From Candidatus Daviesbacteria bacterium RIFCSPHIGHO2_12_FULL_37_16 (GTDB lineage: Bacteria; Patescibacteriota; Microgenomatia; Daviesbacterales; UBA10151): a stretch of DNA of 53,607 nt. The translations under genes were made by a program, and so were the position numbers. The number at the start of each line of letters is the position of its first letter. Within the stretch, counting starts at the first letter, position 1. The notes under the pieces are model-generated. The model ran no database searches. It was not told the DNA's origin and worked only from the letters and a program-made list of their open reading frames with translations. Shown here piece after piece: positions 16,789 through 24,110 of this stretch. The DNA is taken from the NCBI GenBank assembly GCA_001776785.1, contig MFDF01000016.1:1-53607 (forward strand), given 5' to 3'.

Positions 16789-16854
16789 GGTGGTCGTAGC
16801 CCTGCCTGCCGGCAGGTTAACCTGCTGCAAGCATGGCAGGTCAATGGCAGAGCA
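16789..16854 (+). pseudogene. Interrupted 5' fragment of tRNA-His
   Basis: Positions 16789-16800 and 16841-16854 together reproduce the first 26 nt of the intact tRNA-His at 17117 (5' acceptor strand and D arm) without mismatch. They are split by a 40-nt palindromic insert (16801-16840). Similarity ends abruptly 5 nt before the GIY-YIG start codon. Confidence 0.75.
16801..16840 (+). repeat. CCTGCC-type palindromic element, family B
   Basis: Contains CCTGCCGGCAGG and a second AACCTGCTGC...GGCAGG half, inserted within the D-stem entry of the tRNA-His fragment. Related palindromes occur at 21410-21430 and, degenerate, near 39390-39420, all intergenic. Confidence 0.65.
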
Positions 16855-16859
16855 CTCTG

Positions 16860-17105
16860 ATGTATTACGTTTATATCCTCAAGAGTCAAAAGGATAATAA
16901 TTTTTATACTGGAATTACTAATAATATTGAAATCCGCTTAAGACAACATAATATTGGGTATTCTTCCACAAGGTCAACTAAGAATAGAGGTCCATTTATA
17001 TTAGTATTTGCTCAAGAGTGTTCTGACAGAAATGAGGCACATGCTTTAGAAAAGTACCTCAAATCAGGTGAAGGTAGAGAATTAAGAGATAAACTGTTAA
17101 AATAG
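16860..17105 (+). CDS. Small GIY-YIG nuclease-domain protein
   Basis: 81 residues from ATG 16860 (the frame continues upstream through the tRNA fragment, which is not coding). It is a single GIY-YIG domain of the YhbQ/UvrC-N type: YYVYILKSQ (YVY replaces GIY), FYTGITNNIEIRLRQHN (YTG for YIG, catalytic R in IEIRLRQH), and a late ALEKYLKSGEG with the conserved Glu. Such mini-nucleases are abundant in CPR genomes with unknown targets. It is flanked by a tRNA-His 5' fragment and, 11 nt downstream, the complete tRNA-His. Confidence 0.9.
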   Translation: MYYVYILKSQKDNNFYTGITNNIEIRLRQHNIGYSSTRSTKNRGPFILVFAQECSDRNEAHALEKYLKSGEGRELRDKLLK

Positions 17106-17116
17106 GCATTGTTTAT

Positions 17117-17189
17117 GGTGGTCGTAGCTCAATGGCAGAGCATCAGATTGTGGATCTGACGGTTGCGGGTTCAACTCCCGTCGATCACC
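17117..17189 (+). tRNA. tRNA-His (GUG)
   Basis: Includes the extra G-1 typical of tRNA-His, acceptor GTGGTCG/CGATCAC with C73, D arm GCTC/GAGC, anticodon stem TCAGA/TCTGA with loop TTGTGGA (anticodon GTG), and T arm GCGGG-TTCAACT-CCCGT. CCA follows directly (17190-17192), unlike the other tRNAs here. No promoter is obvious in the 11 nt after the GIY-YIG gene, so transcription may start upstream of the 5' fragment. Confidence 0.95.
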
Positions 17190-17280
17190 CCAAGAGGTGT
17201 AAGCTATTTTCTTATAAAAGATCACCTGTGATTGTAATCTACTGTATTAATAAGTATTGTTAATTTAGTATAGATATACT

Positions 17281-18258
17281 ATGAATATTAAAGTTAGCTG
17301 TTTTTGGGGCATGCTCTTCTTCCTTATTATTTTCTTCTCTGTTCTATCATCCCCTGTATTTGCTGCTAAATCCTCCTCTAGTCTGGGGTCAACGCTTGCA
17401 CAAAAAAGGATCAAAATTGGTGCAAAACTGAGAGAATATAAACCACCAACCAAAGCTGATTGTGATATTCGGGTCCCTAAGCAATATCCCACAATCCAAG
17501 CAGGTATAGATGCTGCACTAACTGGGAATACTATATGTGTTGATAAAGGAACTTATAACGAAGACATAGTTATTAACAAATCCATTCGGCTTTCTGGAAA
17601 AGGAACTCTTAAAACCATAATTAATGGTCAAAACCCAGACGCATCTGGTACAGTGTATATTACGGCCAAAAATGTCATTGTAGAAGGGTTTTCCATCAAT
17701 GGGGTTGGAAATAACCGTGGTACTGCTGCAGTACGCCAATTTGAACAAGTTTACGACACTATAATCCGATACAACCGAATTGTGGCTGGAAACGGACAAT
17801 TGGCCTTCCTGACAGATAATGCCCAAAATAATAACCTTGTTGCAAACAACATATTAGTAGGTAATAACTCCCCAGATATAGCCAAAGTTAATGCGTTTGA
17901 TAGCAATAAACCTACAGATAAAGTTGATTTTCTAAACAATACATTTATAGGAACAGTAAGCCCGACTGATTGGCAAACCGAAGCATTCGTATTAGATGCT
18001 GGTGCTCCAAACAGCTTGATTCAACAAAATGTTTTTAATGCGACAGGTACAATGGTAGCAGTGATTGCTTCTAATAACAGCAGTAGCATCCACGAAAATA
18101 ATTTCAATGGTGGAACTACCATAAAAGTTGCTGGTGGATGGGGACCTTCTGATCTGAATGCTGAAAATAACTGGTGGGGAGATTCAGCCCCATCAGATAA
18201 TGTCCAAGGAGCTATTGATTTCACTCCATTTGCAACAAGTCCATTTACAGAAAATTAG
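17281..18258 (+). CDS. Secreted parallel beta-helix protein
   Basis: 325 residues. Signal peptide with a long hydrophobic core (FWGMLFFLIIFFSVL) cut after PVFAA near residue 29. From about 65 on it shows right-handed beta-helix rungs (YPTIQAGIDAALTGNTICV, NVIVEGFSI, NNLVANNILVGNN, SIHENNFNG) ending in ENNWWGDSAPSDN, as in pectate-lyase-like/NosD repeats. Probably surface glycan-binding or lyase-like; no catalytic residues are identified. Codon use is richer in C-ending codons than the neighbours, a possible sign of transfer. Confidence 0.82.
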   Translation: MNIKVSCFWGMLFFLIIFFSVLSSPVFAAKSSSSLGSTLAQKRIKIGAKLREYKPPTKADCDIRVPKQYPTIQAGIDAALTGNTICVDKGTYNEDIVINKSIRLSGKGTLKTIINGQNPDASGTVYITAKNVIVEGFSINGVGNNRGTAAVRQFEQVYDTIIRYNRIVAGNGQLAFLTDNAQNNNLVANNILVGNNSPDIAKVNAFDSNKPTDKVDFLNNTFIGTVSPTDWQTEAFVLDAGAPNSLIQQNVFNATGTMVAVIASNNSSSIHENNFNGGTTIKVAGGWGPSDLNAENNWWGDSAPSDNVQGAIDFTPFATSPFTEN

Positions 18259-18385
18259 TTAAGTTTTCCCCTTCCTTCAAAAAATCTATTTAACCAATAG
18301 TGTTTAATCTGTACCTTATTCATAATTTCTCTGAATAATTAGGAATTACAAATAGGGGCACAAATTCCTTCATCTGTGTACAAAC

Positions 18386-18417
18386 AACACACCCAATTCT
18401 TTCAGAATTGCAAGTCT
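18386..18417 (-). repeat. Hairpin repeat element, family A, copy 3
   Basis: Minus-strand AGACTTGCAAT...ATTGGGTGTGTT around stem AATTCT/AGAATT with a 3-nt loop. Compared with the copies near tRNA-Lys it lacks CT in the left flank. No tRNA remnant is seen beside it, so the element is not tied to tRNA genes. Confidence 0.65.
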
Positions 18418-18437
18418 GCCCACTCACCCCAAATATA

Positions 18438-18743
18438 CTAAGAGATAAATCCTGATAATATTGTCAGTAGGATGAGTAAAGTAATTCCAGCAAAAGCTAA
18501 AACTGTGTGAAGAAAAAATCTTAAGGCGTCTTTTTTCTTGCCATCTAGATAAAGCTGCAGAGGTTGTGAAAGAAAAATATAACCCATTACTGCAGCAGAA
18601 AGGGTAAAAATAGATATTACCGCAATTGGAGCTAAGACTCCTTTGGCCGGCGCTGAGCGTTCAATAATGTTAAACATTACCGAAGCAATAAAGACAATAT
18701 AGAGCCCGGCTGCTCCCGCATTTATTAATGGATTTCTACTCAT
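18438..18743 (-). CDS. Small three-helix membrane protein
   Basis: 101 residues with hydrophobic helices at about 8-26, 37-56 and 77-98, and a charged YLDGKKKDALRFF loop between the last two. The pattern recalls the pilin-like or TrbC/VirB2-type small membrane proteins common in CPR genomes, but no motif fixes this. Single gene on the minus strand, not in an operon. Confidence 0.6.
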   Translation of the reverse strand: MSRNPLINAGAAGLYIVFIASVMFNIIERSAPAKGVLAPIAVISIFTLSAAVMGYIFLSQPLQLYLDGKKKDALRFFLHTVLAFAGITLLILLTILSGFIS

Positions 18744-18790
18744 AAGAGTATTCTACCACCAAAAAGTGAAGATTTGATAAAATGAACTAT

Positions 18791-18865
18791 CCCGAAGCAG
18801 AGCTGACGGGTATCAAAACAAGTTCTTGTCATAGGAATTTGTTACCGCGCAGCAAGCTGCTCGGT
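18791..18865. repeat. Pair of imperfect hairpins
   Basis: CCCGAAGCAGAGCTGACGGG (18791-18810) and ACCGCGCAGCAAGCTGCTCGGT minus its ends (18844-18865) each fold into a hairpin. They are more GC-rich than the surroundings and lie in the 144-nt gap before the DUF1905 gene. They could be REP-type elements or part of its leader. Confidence 0.45.
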
Positions 18866-18887
18866 ATTATGTGACAATAAAGTAAAT

Positions 18888-19421
18888 ATGTCGACAATCC
18901 GTTTTCGCGCTCCCCTGTTAAAAATTGGCTCTTGGATCCTGCTTAGACTGCCTAAGAGCGAAAGCGCGAAGCTTCCATCAAAGGGCATGGTAATGGTTAA
19001 TGGAAACTTAAATAATTCCTCATTTCAAGCCCCGCTCGAACCAGATGGTAAGGGCAGCCACTGGTTAAAAGTTGATGAATCCATGCAGAAAGCTGCTAAA
19101 GCAGATGTTGGTGACACTGTTAAACTAGAAATTGAACCAACAAAGCAGTGGCCAGAACCTGTGGTGCCAAAAGATTTGAAAGAGGCTCTTGCAGCTGCCC
19201 CACAAGCACATAAACTCTGGATGGATATCACGCCAATGGCGCGCTGGGACTGGATCCGCTGGATAGGTGCAACAAAAAACCCGGAAACACGTAAGCGGCG
19301 GATCGATGTGACATTCTCAAAGTTTAAGGCCGGAAAACGGAGGCCTTGTTGTTTTAACCGTACCCAATGTACTGTACCCGATGTATCGAATAATGGGGTT
19401 CTCCTCGAGCCGAAGGTTTAG
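18888..19421 (+). CDS. DUF1905/YdeI-like protein
   Basis: 177 residues. The first ~95 match the DUF1905 beta-barrel (LPSKGMVMVNGNLNN, EPDGKGSHWLKVDESM, AKADVGDTVKLEIEPT). The rest is the YdeI/OmpD-associated helical domain (PQAHKLWMDITPMARWDWIRWIGATKNPETRKRRID) ending KRRPCCFNRTQCTVPDVSNNGVLLEP. Function unknown; YdeI homologues have been linked to peptide resistance. The gene is visibly more GC-rich than its neighbours (GCG, CGG, CCG codons), which suggests recent transfer. Confidence 0.85.
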   Translation: MSTIRFRAPLLKIGSWILLRLPKSESAKLPSKGMVMVNGNLNNSSFQAPLEPDGKGSHWLKVDESMQKAAKADVGDTVKLEIEPTKQWPEPVVPKDLKEALAAAPQAHKLWMDITPMARWDWIRWIGATKNPETRKRRIDVTFSKFKAGKRRPCCFNRTQCTVPDVSNNGVLLEPKV

Positions 19422-19429
19422 CAGAAATT

Positions 19430-19567
19430 ATGGATGAGTCTGCCTATGTTTATAAACTAGATATAAGGAATGAGTCAGAGGATCCAGTATTGGTATTCCC
19501 AAGAGAAAAATATGCGAGAGCATCTGGGTTATATTGGGTACCAAATTTGAGTGAGCTGGTTAATTAG
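19430..19567 (+). CDS. Small ORF or gene-tail remnant
   Basis: 45-codon frame starting ATG GAT GAG (MDESAYVYKLDIRNESEDPV...). It is open slightly upstream of the ATG too. The dense Tyr/Asp/Glu/Arg content looks protein-like rather than random. It overlaps the stop of the convergent glycoside hydrolase by 4 nt. It may be the C-terminal remnant of a lost gene that arrived with the DUF1905 gene; no family recognised. Confidence 0.35.
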   Translation: MDESAYVYKLDIRNESEDPVLVFPREKYARASGLYWVPNLSELVN

Positions 19568-21012
19568 GCTATGGTTTTCCAGAATTTATTTAAAAGGGTA
19601 AGGACTTTTAATAAATAATTATTTGTTTGTGCGGGAGTTTCTTTGACCTCAGTTATGAATTCAAAAGGTTCTGAATCAAACTGTTTGCCTCCAGAATAAA
19701 GATTTAAAACTGTTTTGTATGAACCTGACTGCGGCGCTTTTAGGACTATTTCAAAGGTGTAGGTTTGGCCTGGCTCAATTTTTGTGTCTGCAGGGATTTT
19801 TACAGAAAGTAAGCCTAACTCTTTTGAGCCTTCCTGGACAAATAACTGGACATTGTCATACTCATTCCAGATAGACTGGCCTGTGTTTTTAAAAGTTAAG
19901 AGGATTTGATAGGTTTCCCCTGAAACCACTGTTTTATATATCTCACCCTTATTAAGCTCTGCTTTATTTTCCTGGATGGGTCTTCCAGACTGTTTTGGGA
20001 TAGACTGCAAGGCAAAATAGTGGGGGTGGAATCCTACATCTTCCTGTGTGGTAAAAGAAAAATGGTCAAAGGGGTAGGACTGGTAGTTTAATAAAAATGG
20101 GGTGACAGTAATAATTTGAGGGGTGTTCCAGGCATCTGCAAAAGCTTCTTTATAGTATTGCCCTATTGTTTCAGGGGAGGGAAGTGAGTTATCTATCTTA
20201 TCTCCTTGTGAGTGCTTCCAGCCTGTTTCTGTAATAAAGACAGGTAAATTTTTAGTGACCCCAAGCTTTTTTAGGGTATCCAGTTCCCACTGCCAGGTTC
20301 TAACAGTACCTCTGCCTTTGTCAGCGGGCTTACCTAAGAAGCCAGGGTTAGGGTAGGAGTGGGAGACCCAGCCATCAAGTTTATCAAATATTCCAGGGAC
20401 TGATTGATTCATTTCATTTAAATAAGTTTCTTCATTATAGTAGGCTGGAGTTTTTTGGGGAGCTGAAGCATCAAGACCTGCATTTAGGACAAAAAAATCT
20501 GGATTTTTCTTTTTTAGGGCATCAATAGTTTTATCCAAAACTTTTGCATATTCCTCAGGGTCAGCAGAACCGCCCCATTCAGTAGCATGGTTGGGTTCAT
20601 TATAGATGGTGACATACCTTAATTTTGTGGGCCAATTAAGAGAATCCAGAAAATCTGCCCAGGCAGTCTCTTCACCCTCATAGGGTTTTTTCCAGGTATC
20701 CCCATCAGGTGAGGTAGCTAACCTGACTATGGGGATTAAGTGGTAGTTTCTTAATTTATCAAAGAATTTCTGCCATTTTAACTGGTCCCTGCTGTAGCTT
20801 TCTATAATGATTGTGACATAGCCCCAATCTCCACCTGAGGAGTTAACAAGCTCCTTTGCAGAATCTATCTCTTTGTCATTAGTTGTGATAATGTGGATGC
20901 CATATTTATTATTTGGAACTGAGGCAGGGTCAGTGATTGCCCAGGCAGTTGAGGGTAATGTTATAAAGAATATGAGGGTGAACCACCAAAACATCAGTAA
21001 AAACTTTAACAT
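19564..21012 (-). CDS. Secreted glycoside hydrolase (clan GH-A-like) with Ig-like tail
   Basis: 482 residues. Signal peptide at 1-25 (LIFFITLPSTAWA). A TIM-barrel-like body carries YNEPNH with E139 as likely acid/base and FITETGW with E262 as likely nucleophile, the two-Glu layout of clan GH-A. After about 350 a beta-sandwich region has LLTFKNTGQSIWNEYDNVQL, an NBR1/next-to-BRCA1-like NTG...W pattern. A C-terminal hydrophobic stretch ends the protein. It probably cleaves an extracellular glycan; the substrate is unknown. Confidence 0.85.
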   Translation of the reverse strand: MLKFLLMFWWFTLIFFITLPSTAWAITDPASVPNNKYGIHIITTNDKEIDSAKELVNSSGGDWGYVTIIIESYSRDQLKWQKFFDKLRNYHLIPIVRLATSPDGDTWKKPYEGEETAWADFLDSLNWPTKLRYVTIYNEPNHATEWGGSADPEEYAKVLDKTIDALKKKNPDFFVLNAGLDASAPQKTPAYYNEETYLNEMNQSVPGIFDKLDGWVSHSYPNPGFLGKPADKGRGTVRTWQWELDTLKKLGVTKNLPVFITETGWKHSQGDKIDNSLPSPETIGQYYKEAFADAWNTPQIITVTPFLLNYQSYPFDHFSFTTQEDVGFHPHYFALQSIPKQSGRPIQENKAELNKGEIYKTVVSGETYQILLTFKNTGQSIWNEYDNVQLFVQEGSKELGLLSVKIPADTKIEPGQTYTFEIVLKAPQSGSYKTVLNLYSGGKQFDSEPFEFITEVKETPAQTNNYLLKVLTLLNKFWKTIA

Positions 21013-21119
21013 TGGTATGGGTCGAAGTCATTTAGACTTCGAAAACATCATGGAAAATAGATTTTACCACATTATTACTTGACTTCGGGTATTGTTTGGG
21101 TTAATAATGATAGTCTGCA

Positions 21120-21365
21120 ATGTTAGAACTTTCTGAGTCAATCAATGTCTGGGCACTTTTTGAAAAAGCTTCTGTCAGGCCCTTTGTTTTTATCTGGAAT
21201 AATAGAAAGATAAAGATAGAAACTATTAACTTTGTCCACACAACCCATGAGGGAAGTGCTTTGATTTACCATTTTTCTGTTTCTGCAGGAGGTAATTTCT
21301 ATAAATTGGGGTTTGACTGCTCCAACCTAAAGTGGATTTTGGAAGCAGTAGAAGACGATAGCTGA
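21120..21365 (+). CDS. Small DUF6504-like protein upstream of dinB
   Basis: 81 residues, all-beta pattern (PFVFIWNNRKIKIETINFVH, then ALIYHFSVSAGGNFYKLGFDCSNLKWILEAV). The layout F-x-W-x(2-3)-Y/K ... Y-x-L-x-x-D ... W-x-L resembles DUF6504, a small domain often encoded beside or fused to Y-family polymerases. It lies 91 nt upstream of dinB on the same strand, consistent with that link, but a repeat-rich spacer separates them. Confidence 0.5.
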   Translation: MLELSESINVWALFEKASVRPFVFIWNNRKIKIETINFVHTTHEGSALIYHFSVSAGGNFYKLGFDCSNLKWILEAVEDDS

Positions 21366-21409
21366 CCGACTACAGACTTCCGACTATAGCAAGACAGTTT
21401 TGCGGTAGA

Positions 21410-21430
21410 CCTGCCTGTCCGGCAGGCAGG
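21410..21430. repeat. CCTGCCTG palindrome, family B
   Basis: Perfect inverted repeat CCTGCCTG/CAGGCAGG with loop TCCGG, between the DUF6504-like gene and dinB. It is embedded in further short repeats of the type CGGTAGAC / GTAGACGGTAGTC and ACCGACTAC (21365-21448), a repeat style I associate with CPR intergenic regions. Confidence 0.65.
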
Positions 21431-21456
21431 CCGTAGACGGTAGTCAGAAAGCATTT

Positions 21457-22872
21457 ATGCGCACAATTCTTCACATTGACTTTAACTCATACTTTGCCAC
21501 TGTAGAGCAGCAGGCTAACCCAAGGCTTAGGGGTAAACCTGTTGGGGTAACAGGAGGAGACAGGTTCAAGAGGACTGTTTTAGGGGCTGCTTCTGTTGAA
21601 GCAAAAAAGTTTGGGGTTAAAACCGGGATGAGGATTCCTGAGGCTTTAAAGCTTTGTCCCAGGCTTATCTTAGTTAAAGGAGACAGCTATAAATATTTAG
21701 AGTCTACAAAAAGGTTTTTAAATATTTTAAAGGACTATTCACCATATGTAGAAGTTTTTTCTATTGATGAGGTGTTTTTAGAATTAAGGAATTTTTCTTG
21801 GGGTCCTGTCAGGTCGCAGCCCCAAAAATGTCCTCGCTCATTACCATTCGCTGCGGGCAGTTTTTGGGGCGCCCCGCTTCCTGCCACCCCTGCGAAAAAC
21901 TATCCTCTGTCGCCTCTTGAAACCGCCTTAGATATTAAAAGAAGAATTAGTGAGGAGGTTGGGGAGTGGGTTAAGTGCTCTATTGGGATTTCCTATAACA
22001 GGAGGATGGCAAAATTGGCAGGCAGTTTGTACAAACCTGATGGGCTGGTGGTTATAGCAGACGAGGAAGGTGCAAGGTTTATATTAGACAGGGTTGAGCT
22101 GGATGAGATATGCGGGATTGGGTTTGCAATTAAAAAAAGGCTTAATAATATGGGGGTGTTTAGTTTTAAAGACCTAAGGAAAGTACCTCTTGAAGCCTTA
22201 CTGGCCTCTTTCAAGAGCTATGGGAAGGTTTTATTTGATTTATCCAGGGGGATTGATGAGACTTCTGTTCTGCCTTTTTATGAAAAGGAGGAGGTAAAGT
22301 CTGTTGGGCACAGATACACCATTGACCATGATACTAAAGATTTAGCAGAAATTAAGCAGGTTTTATTAAAATTAGTTGAACTTATAGCTAAAAGATTAAG
22401 AACTAAAAAGTTAGTTGGAAAAACTGTTAGTATTTGGGTAAGAAATGCATTTAAGCCCCACCTCCGAGGTGAAGTCATTGCTAAACCTGTTGCACACCTC
22501 GGAGGTGAATTTGCTCACCCCAGGGGTGAGCTTGGTGGGGGTGGATTCCAAGGGGCAGGGATGCAGGCTACTATTGCTTTTACAGACTCTGGTATGGAGA
22601 TATTTAATGGGGCCTGGAAAAGTTTTTTAAAGATTTGGGATGGGAGTGAAATCAGGATGGTGGGAGTGTCTGTTTCAAATTTAAAGCCTAAAAATCCTGA
22701 GAATCTAACATTTTTAGAGGATAAGCTAAGGATTGAAAAATTAACTAAAATTATGGATGAAGTTAATAACAGGTATGGGGATTTTACCCTTCAGAGAGGG
22801 GTACTTTTGGGATCCAGGAAAGTAAAAAGAATGCCAAACCCGTTCTTAGCAGATTACAGGTTTAAGATCTAA
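21457..22872 (+). CDS. dinB: DNA polymerase IV (Y-family) with two in-frame repeat insertions
   Basis: 471 residues, about 70-90 longer than most short DinB proteins. Catalytic sites are intact: HIDFNSYFATVEQ (first Asp, with Phe at the steric-gate region) and FSIDEVFLEL (Asp-Glu pair). Then come CSIGISYNRRMAKLAGSLYKPDGLVV and the HhH region ICGIGFAIKKRLNNMGV. Extra low-complexity segments interrupt the palm after FLELRNFS (about 38 residues) and the little-finger domain after SIWVRNA (about 33 residues). Both correspond to palindromic repeat DNA and both fall in surface loops, so the enzyme may remain active. Confidence 0.92.
   Translation: MRTILHIDFNSYFATVEQQANPRLRGKPVGVTGGDRFKRTVLGAASVEAKKFGVKTGMRIPEALKLCPRLILVKGDSYKYLESTKRFLNILKDYSPYVEVFSIDEVFLELRNFSWGPVRSQPQKCPRSLPFAAGSFWGAPLPATPAKNYPLSPLETALDIKRRISEEVGEWVKCSIGISYNRRMAKLAGSLYKPDGLVVIADEEGARFILDRVELDEICGIGFAIKKRLNNMGVFSFKDLRKVPLEALLASFKSYGKVLFDLSRGIDETSVLPFYEKEEVKSVGHRYTIDHDTKDLAEIKQVLLKLVELIAKRLRTKKLVGKTVSIWVRNAFKPHLRGEVIAKPVAHLGGEFAHPRGELGGGGFQGAGMQATIAFTDSGMEIFNGAWKSFLKIWDGSEIRMVGVSVSNLKPKNPENLTFLEDKLRIEKLTKIMDEVNNRYGDFTLQRGVLLGSRKVKRMPNPFLADYRFKI
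21805..21905 (+). repeat. Palindromic element inside dinB (palm insertion)
   Basis: Arms GCCCCAAAAA (21819-21828) and TTTTTGGGGC (21861-21870) flank a 32-nt loop; further GC-rich sequence (GGCGCCCCGCTTCCTGCC) follows. The segment is much more GC-rich than the gene and is translated as QPQKCPRSLPFAAGS-type sequence absent from DinB homologues as I know them. Boundaries are approximate. Confidence 0.65.
22459..22530 (+). repeat. Palindrome cluster inside dinB (little-finger insertion)
   Basis: Three consecutive palindromes: CACCTCCGAGGTG (22459-22471), CACCTCGGAGGTG (22495-22507) and CTCACCCC-A-GGGGTGAG (22514-22530). They keep the frame and encode a Gly/His/Pro-rich stretch (LRGEV, HLGGE, HPRGEL). 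Confidence 0.7.
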
Positions 22873-22967
22873 GGAGAGCGGCAGCTTAATTACATATTTA
22901 TTACAAAGTTGCCTATTTAATTCTTACTTTAGATACATAAGATTTTGTTAAGGAGGTGATTAAAAGA

Positions 22968-23138
22968 ATGGGAGATTTATACTGGGTCTGCCCCACATGT
23001 GGAGAAGAAGCCTCTGATGAAGCAGATAGAATTTTACATCTTAGGCAAACTTTCTATGATTTAGACCATGTCAGGGAACAGGAACTTTTATATGGAAATG
23101 ACATAGAACTTTTTGAAAACCAGAATTTGTATTCTTAA
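22968..23138 (+). CDS. Small zinc-ribbon-like protein
   Basis: 56 residues from ATG 22968, fixed by a strong Shine-Dalgarno AAGGAGGTGA ending 8 nt upstream, one of the few good ones in the window. It begins GDLYWVCPTCGEEASDEADR: one CxxC knuckle and no second pair, so any metal site would need a dimer or the later His. The remainder is acidic. Unknown function; it lies between dinB and the decarboxylase gene. Confidence 0.6.
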   Translation: MGDLYWVCPTCGEEASDEADRILHLRQTFYDLDHVREQELLYGNDIELFENQNLYS

Positions 23139-23155
23139 AAAAACTGCCATATACT
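23127..23155 (+). promoter_or_regulatory. Promoter of the UDP-glucuronate decarboxylase gene
   Basis: TTGTAT (23127-23132), a 17-nt spacer and TATACT (23150-23155), 7 nt before the ATG at 23163. This predicts a leaderless mRNA. Confidence 0.55.
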
Positions 23156-23162
23156 AGTTACA

Positions 23163-24110
23163 ATGAAGATTGTTGTAACCGGTGGAGCCGGGTTTTTAGG
23201 TTCACACCTTTGTGACAGGCTAATTAACTCGGGCCATGAAGTTGTAGCTTTAGATAACCTTTCAACTGGGTCTAAAGAAAATATTATGCACCTTTTAGAT
23301 AACCCCAACTTTGAATTCATTCAAATAGATTTATCAGAAAAACTTCCTGAAGATTTAAAGGCTGCACAAATCTATCATTTGGCTTCTCCTGCCTCACCAA
23401 ATGAAGACAGTCCAAAGTCTTACCACAAGTTAGCTTTTGAAACTATGCAGGTTAATACTTTGGGGACCTGGAATATGTGTGAGTTAGCCCAAAAATTGGG
23501 TGCTAAAATTTTATTTACTTCCACTTCTGAAATTTATGGTGAACCTTTGGAACATCCCCAAAAGGAAAGCTATAGAGGAAATGTTTCTACCACAGGACCA
23601 AGGTCTGTATATGATGAATCAAAAAGGTTTGGGGAAACTATAGTAGCTGCTTTTGAGAGATCAAAGGATGTTGATGGAAGAATTGTCAGGATTTTTAACA
23701 CTTATGGACCAAGGATGGATGAAGATGATGGCAGAGTAGTGGTTGAGTTTATTACTGCAGCTTTAAGAAATGAGCCATTTCCAGTCTTTGGGGATGGGGA
23801 GCAAACCCGCTCATTTTGTTATGTTTCTGACTTAATAGAGGGGTTAGTTTTAGCTATGAATACTGAAAATACCAGAGGAGAGGTAATAAATTTGGGAAAT
23901 CCTGATGAATATACTATAAAAGAGCTTGCCCAAAAAATTAAGGAACTAACTGAGTCTGAGTCTGAGATGGTGTTTGAAGGGGAGAGGCCTGAGGATGACC
24001 CATCACAAAGATGTCCTGATATCTCAAAAGCAAAAGAGCTACTTGGTTGGGAACCTAAGATACCTATTGATGAGGGCCTGGAAGAGACTATAAAGTATTT
24101 TAGGAATTAA
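23163..24110 (+). CDS. uxs: UDP-glucuronate decarboxylase (SDR family)
   Basis: 315 residues. Rossmann GGAGFLGSHLCDRL near 7-20; then LASPASP, TSTSEIYGEPLEHPQ, TTGPRSVYDESKR (Tyr-x3-Lys catalytic pair) and VRIFNTYGPRMDEDDGRVV, the sequence set of UXS enzymes. It converts UDP-glucuronate to UDP-xylose with bound NAD. This points to pentose-containing surface glycans. A generic NAD-dependent epimerase is the alternative. It converges on ppsA with an 11-nt overlap. Confidence 0.85.
   Translation: MKIVVTGGAGFLGSHLCDRLINSGHEVVALDNLSTGSKENIMHLLDNPNFEFIQIDLSEKLPEDLKAAQIYHLASPASPNEDSPKSYHKLAFETMQVNTLGTWNMCELAQKLGAKILFTSTSEIYGEPLEHPQKESYRGNVSTTGPRSVYDESKRFGETIVAAFERSKDVDGRIVRIFNTYGPRMDEDDGRVVVEFITAALRNEPFPVFGDGEQTRSFCYVSDLIEGLVLAMNTENTRGEVINLGNPDEYTIKELAQKIKELTESESEMVFEGERPEDDPSQRCPDISKAKELLGWEPKIPIDEGLEETIKYFRN

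Noticed and set aside
16510-16889. Open frames on both strands across the tRNA-His fragment (63-116 codons)
   Set aside because: They are antisense shadows of the secreted protein gene or run through tRNA and palindrome sequence; composition is not protein-like.
17393-18258. Reading the beta-helix protein as a pectate lyase
   Set aside because: Only the rung repeats are visible; no catalytic Arg/Asp set of pectate lyases could be identified.
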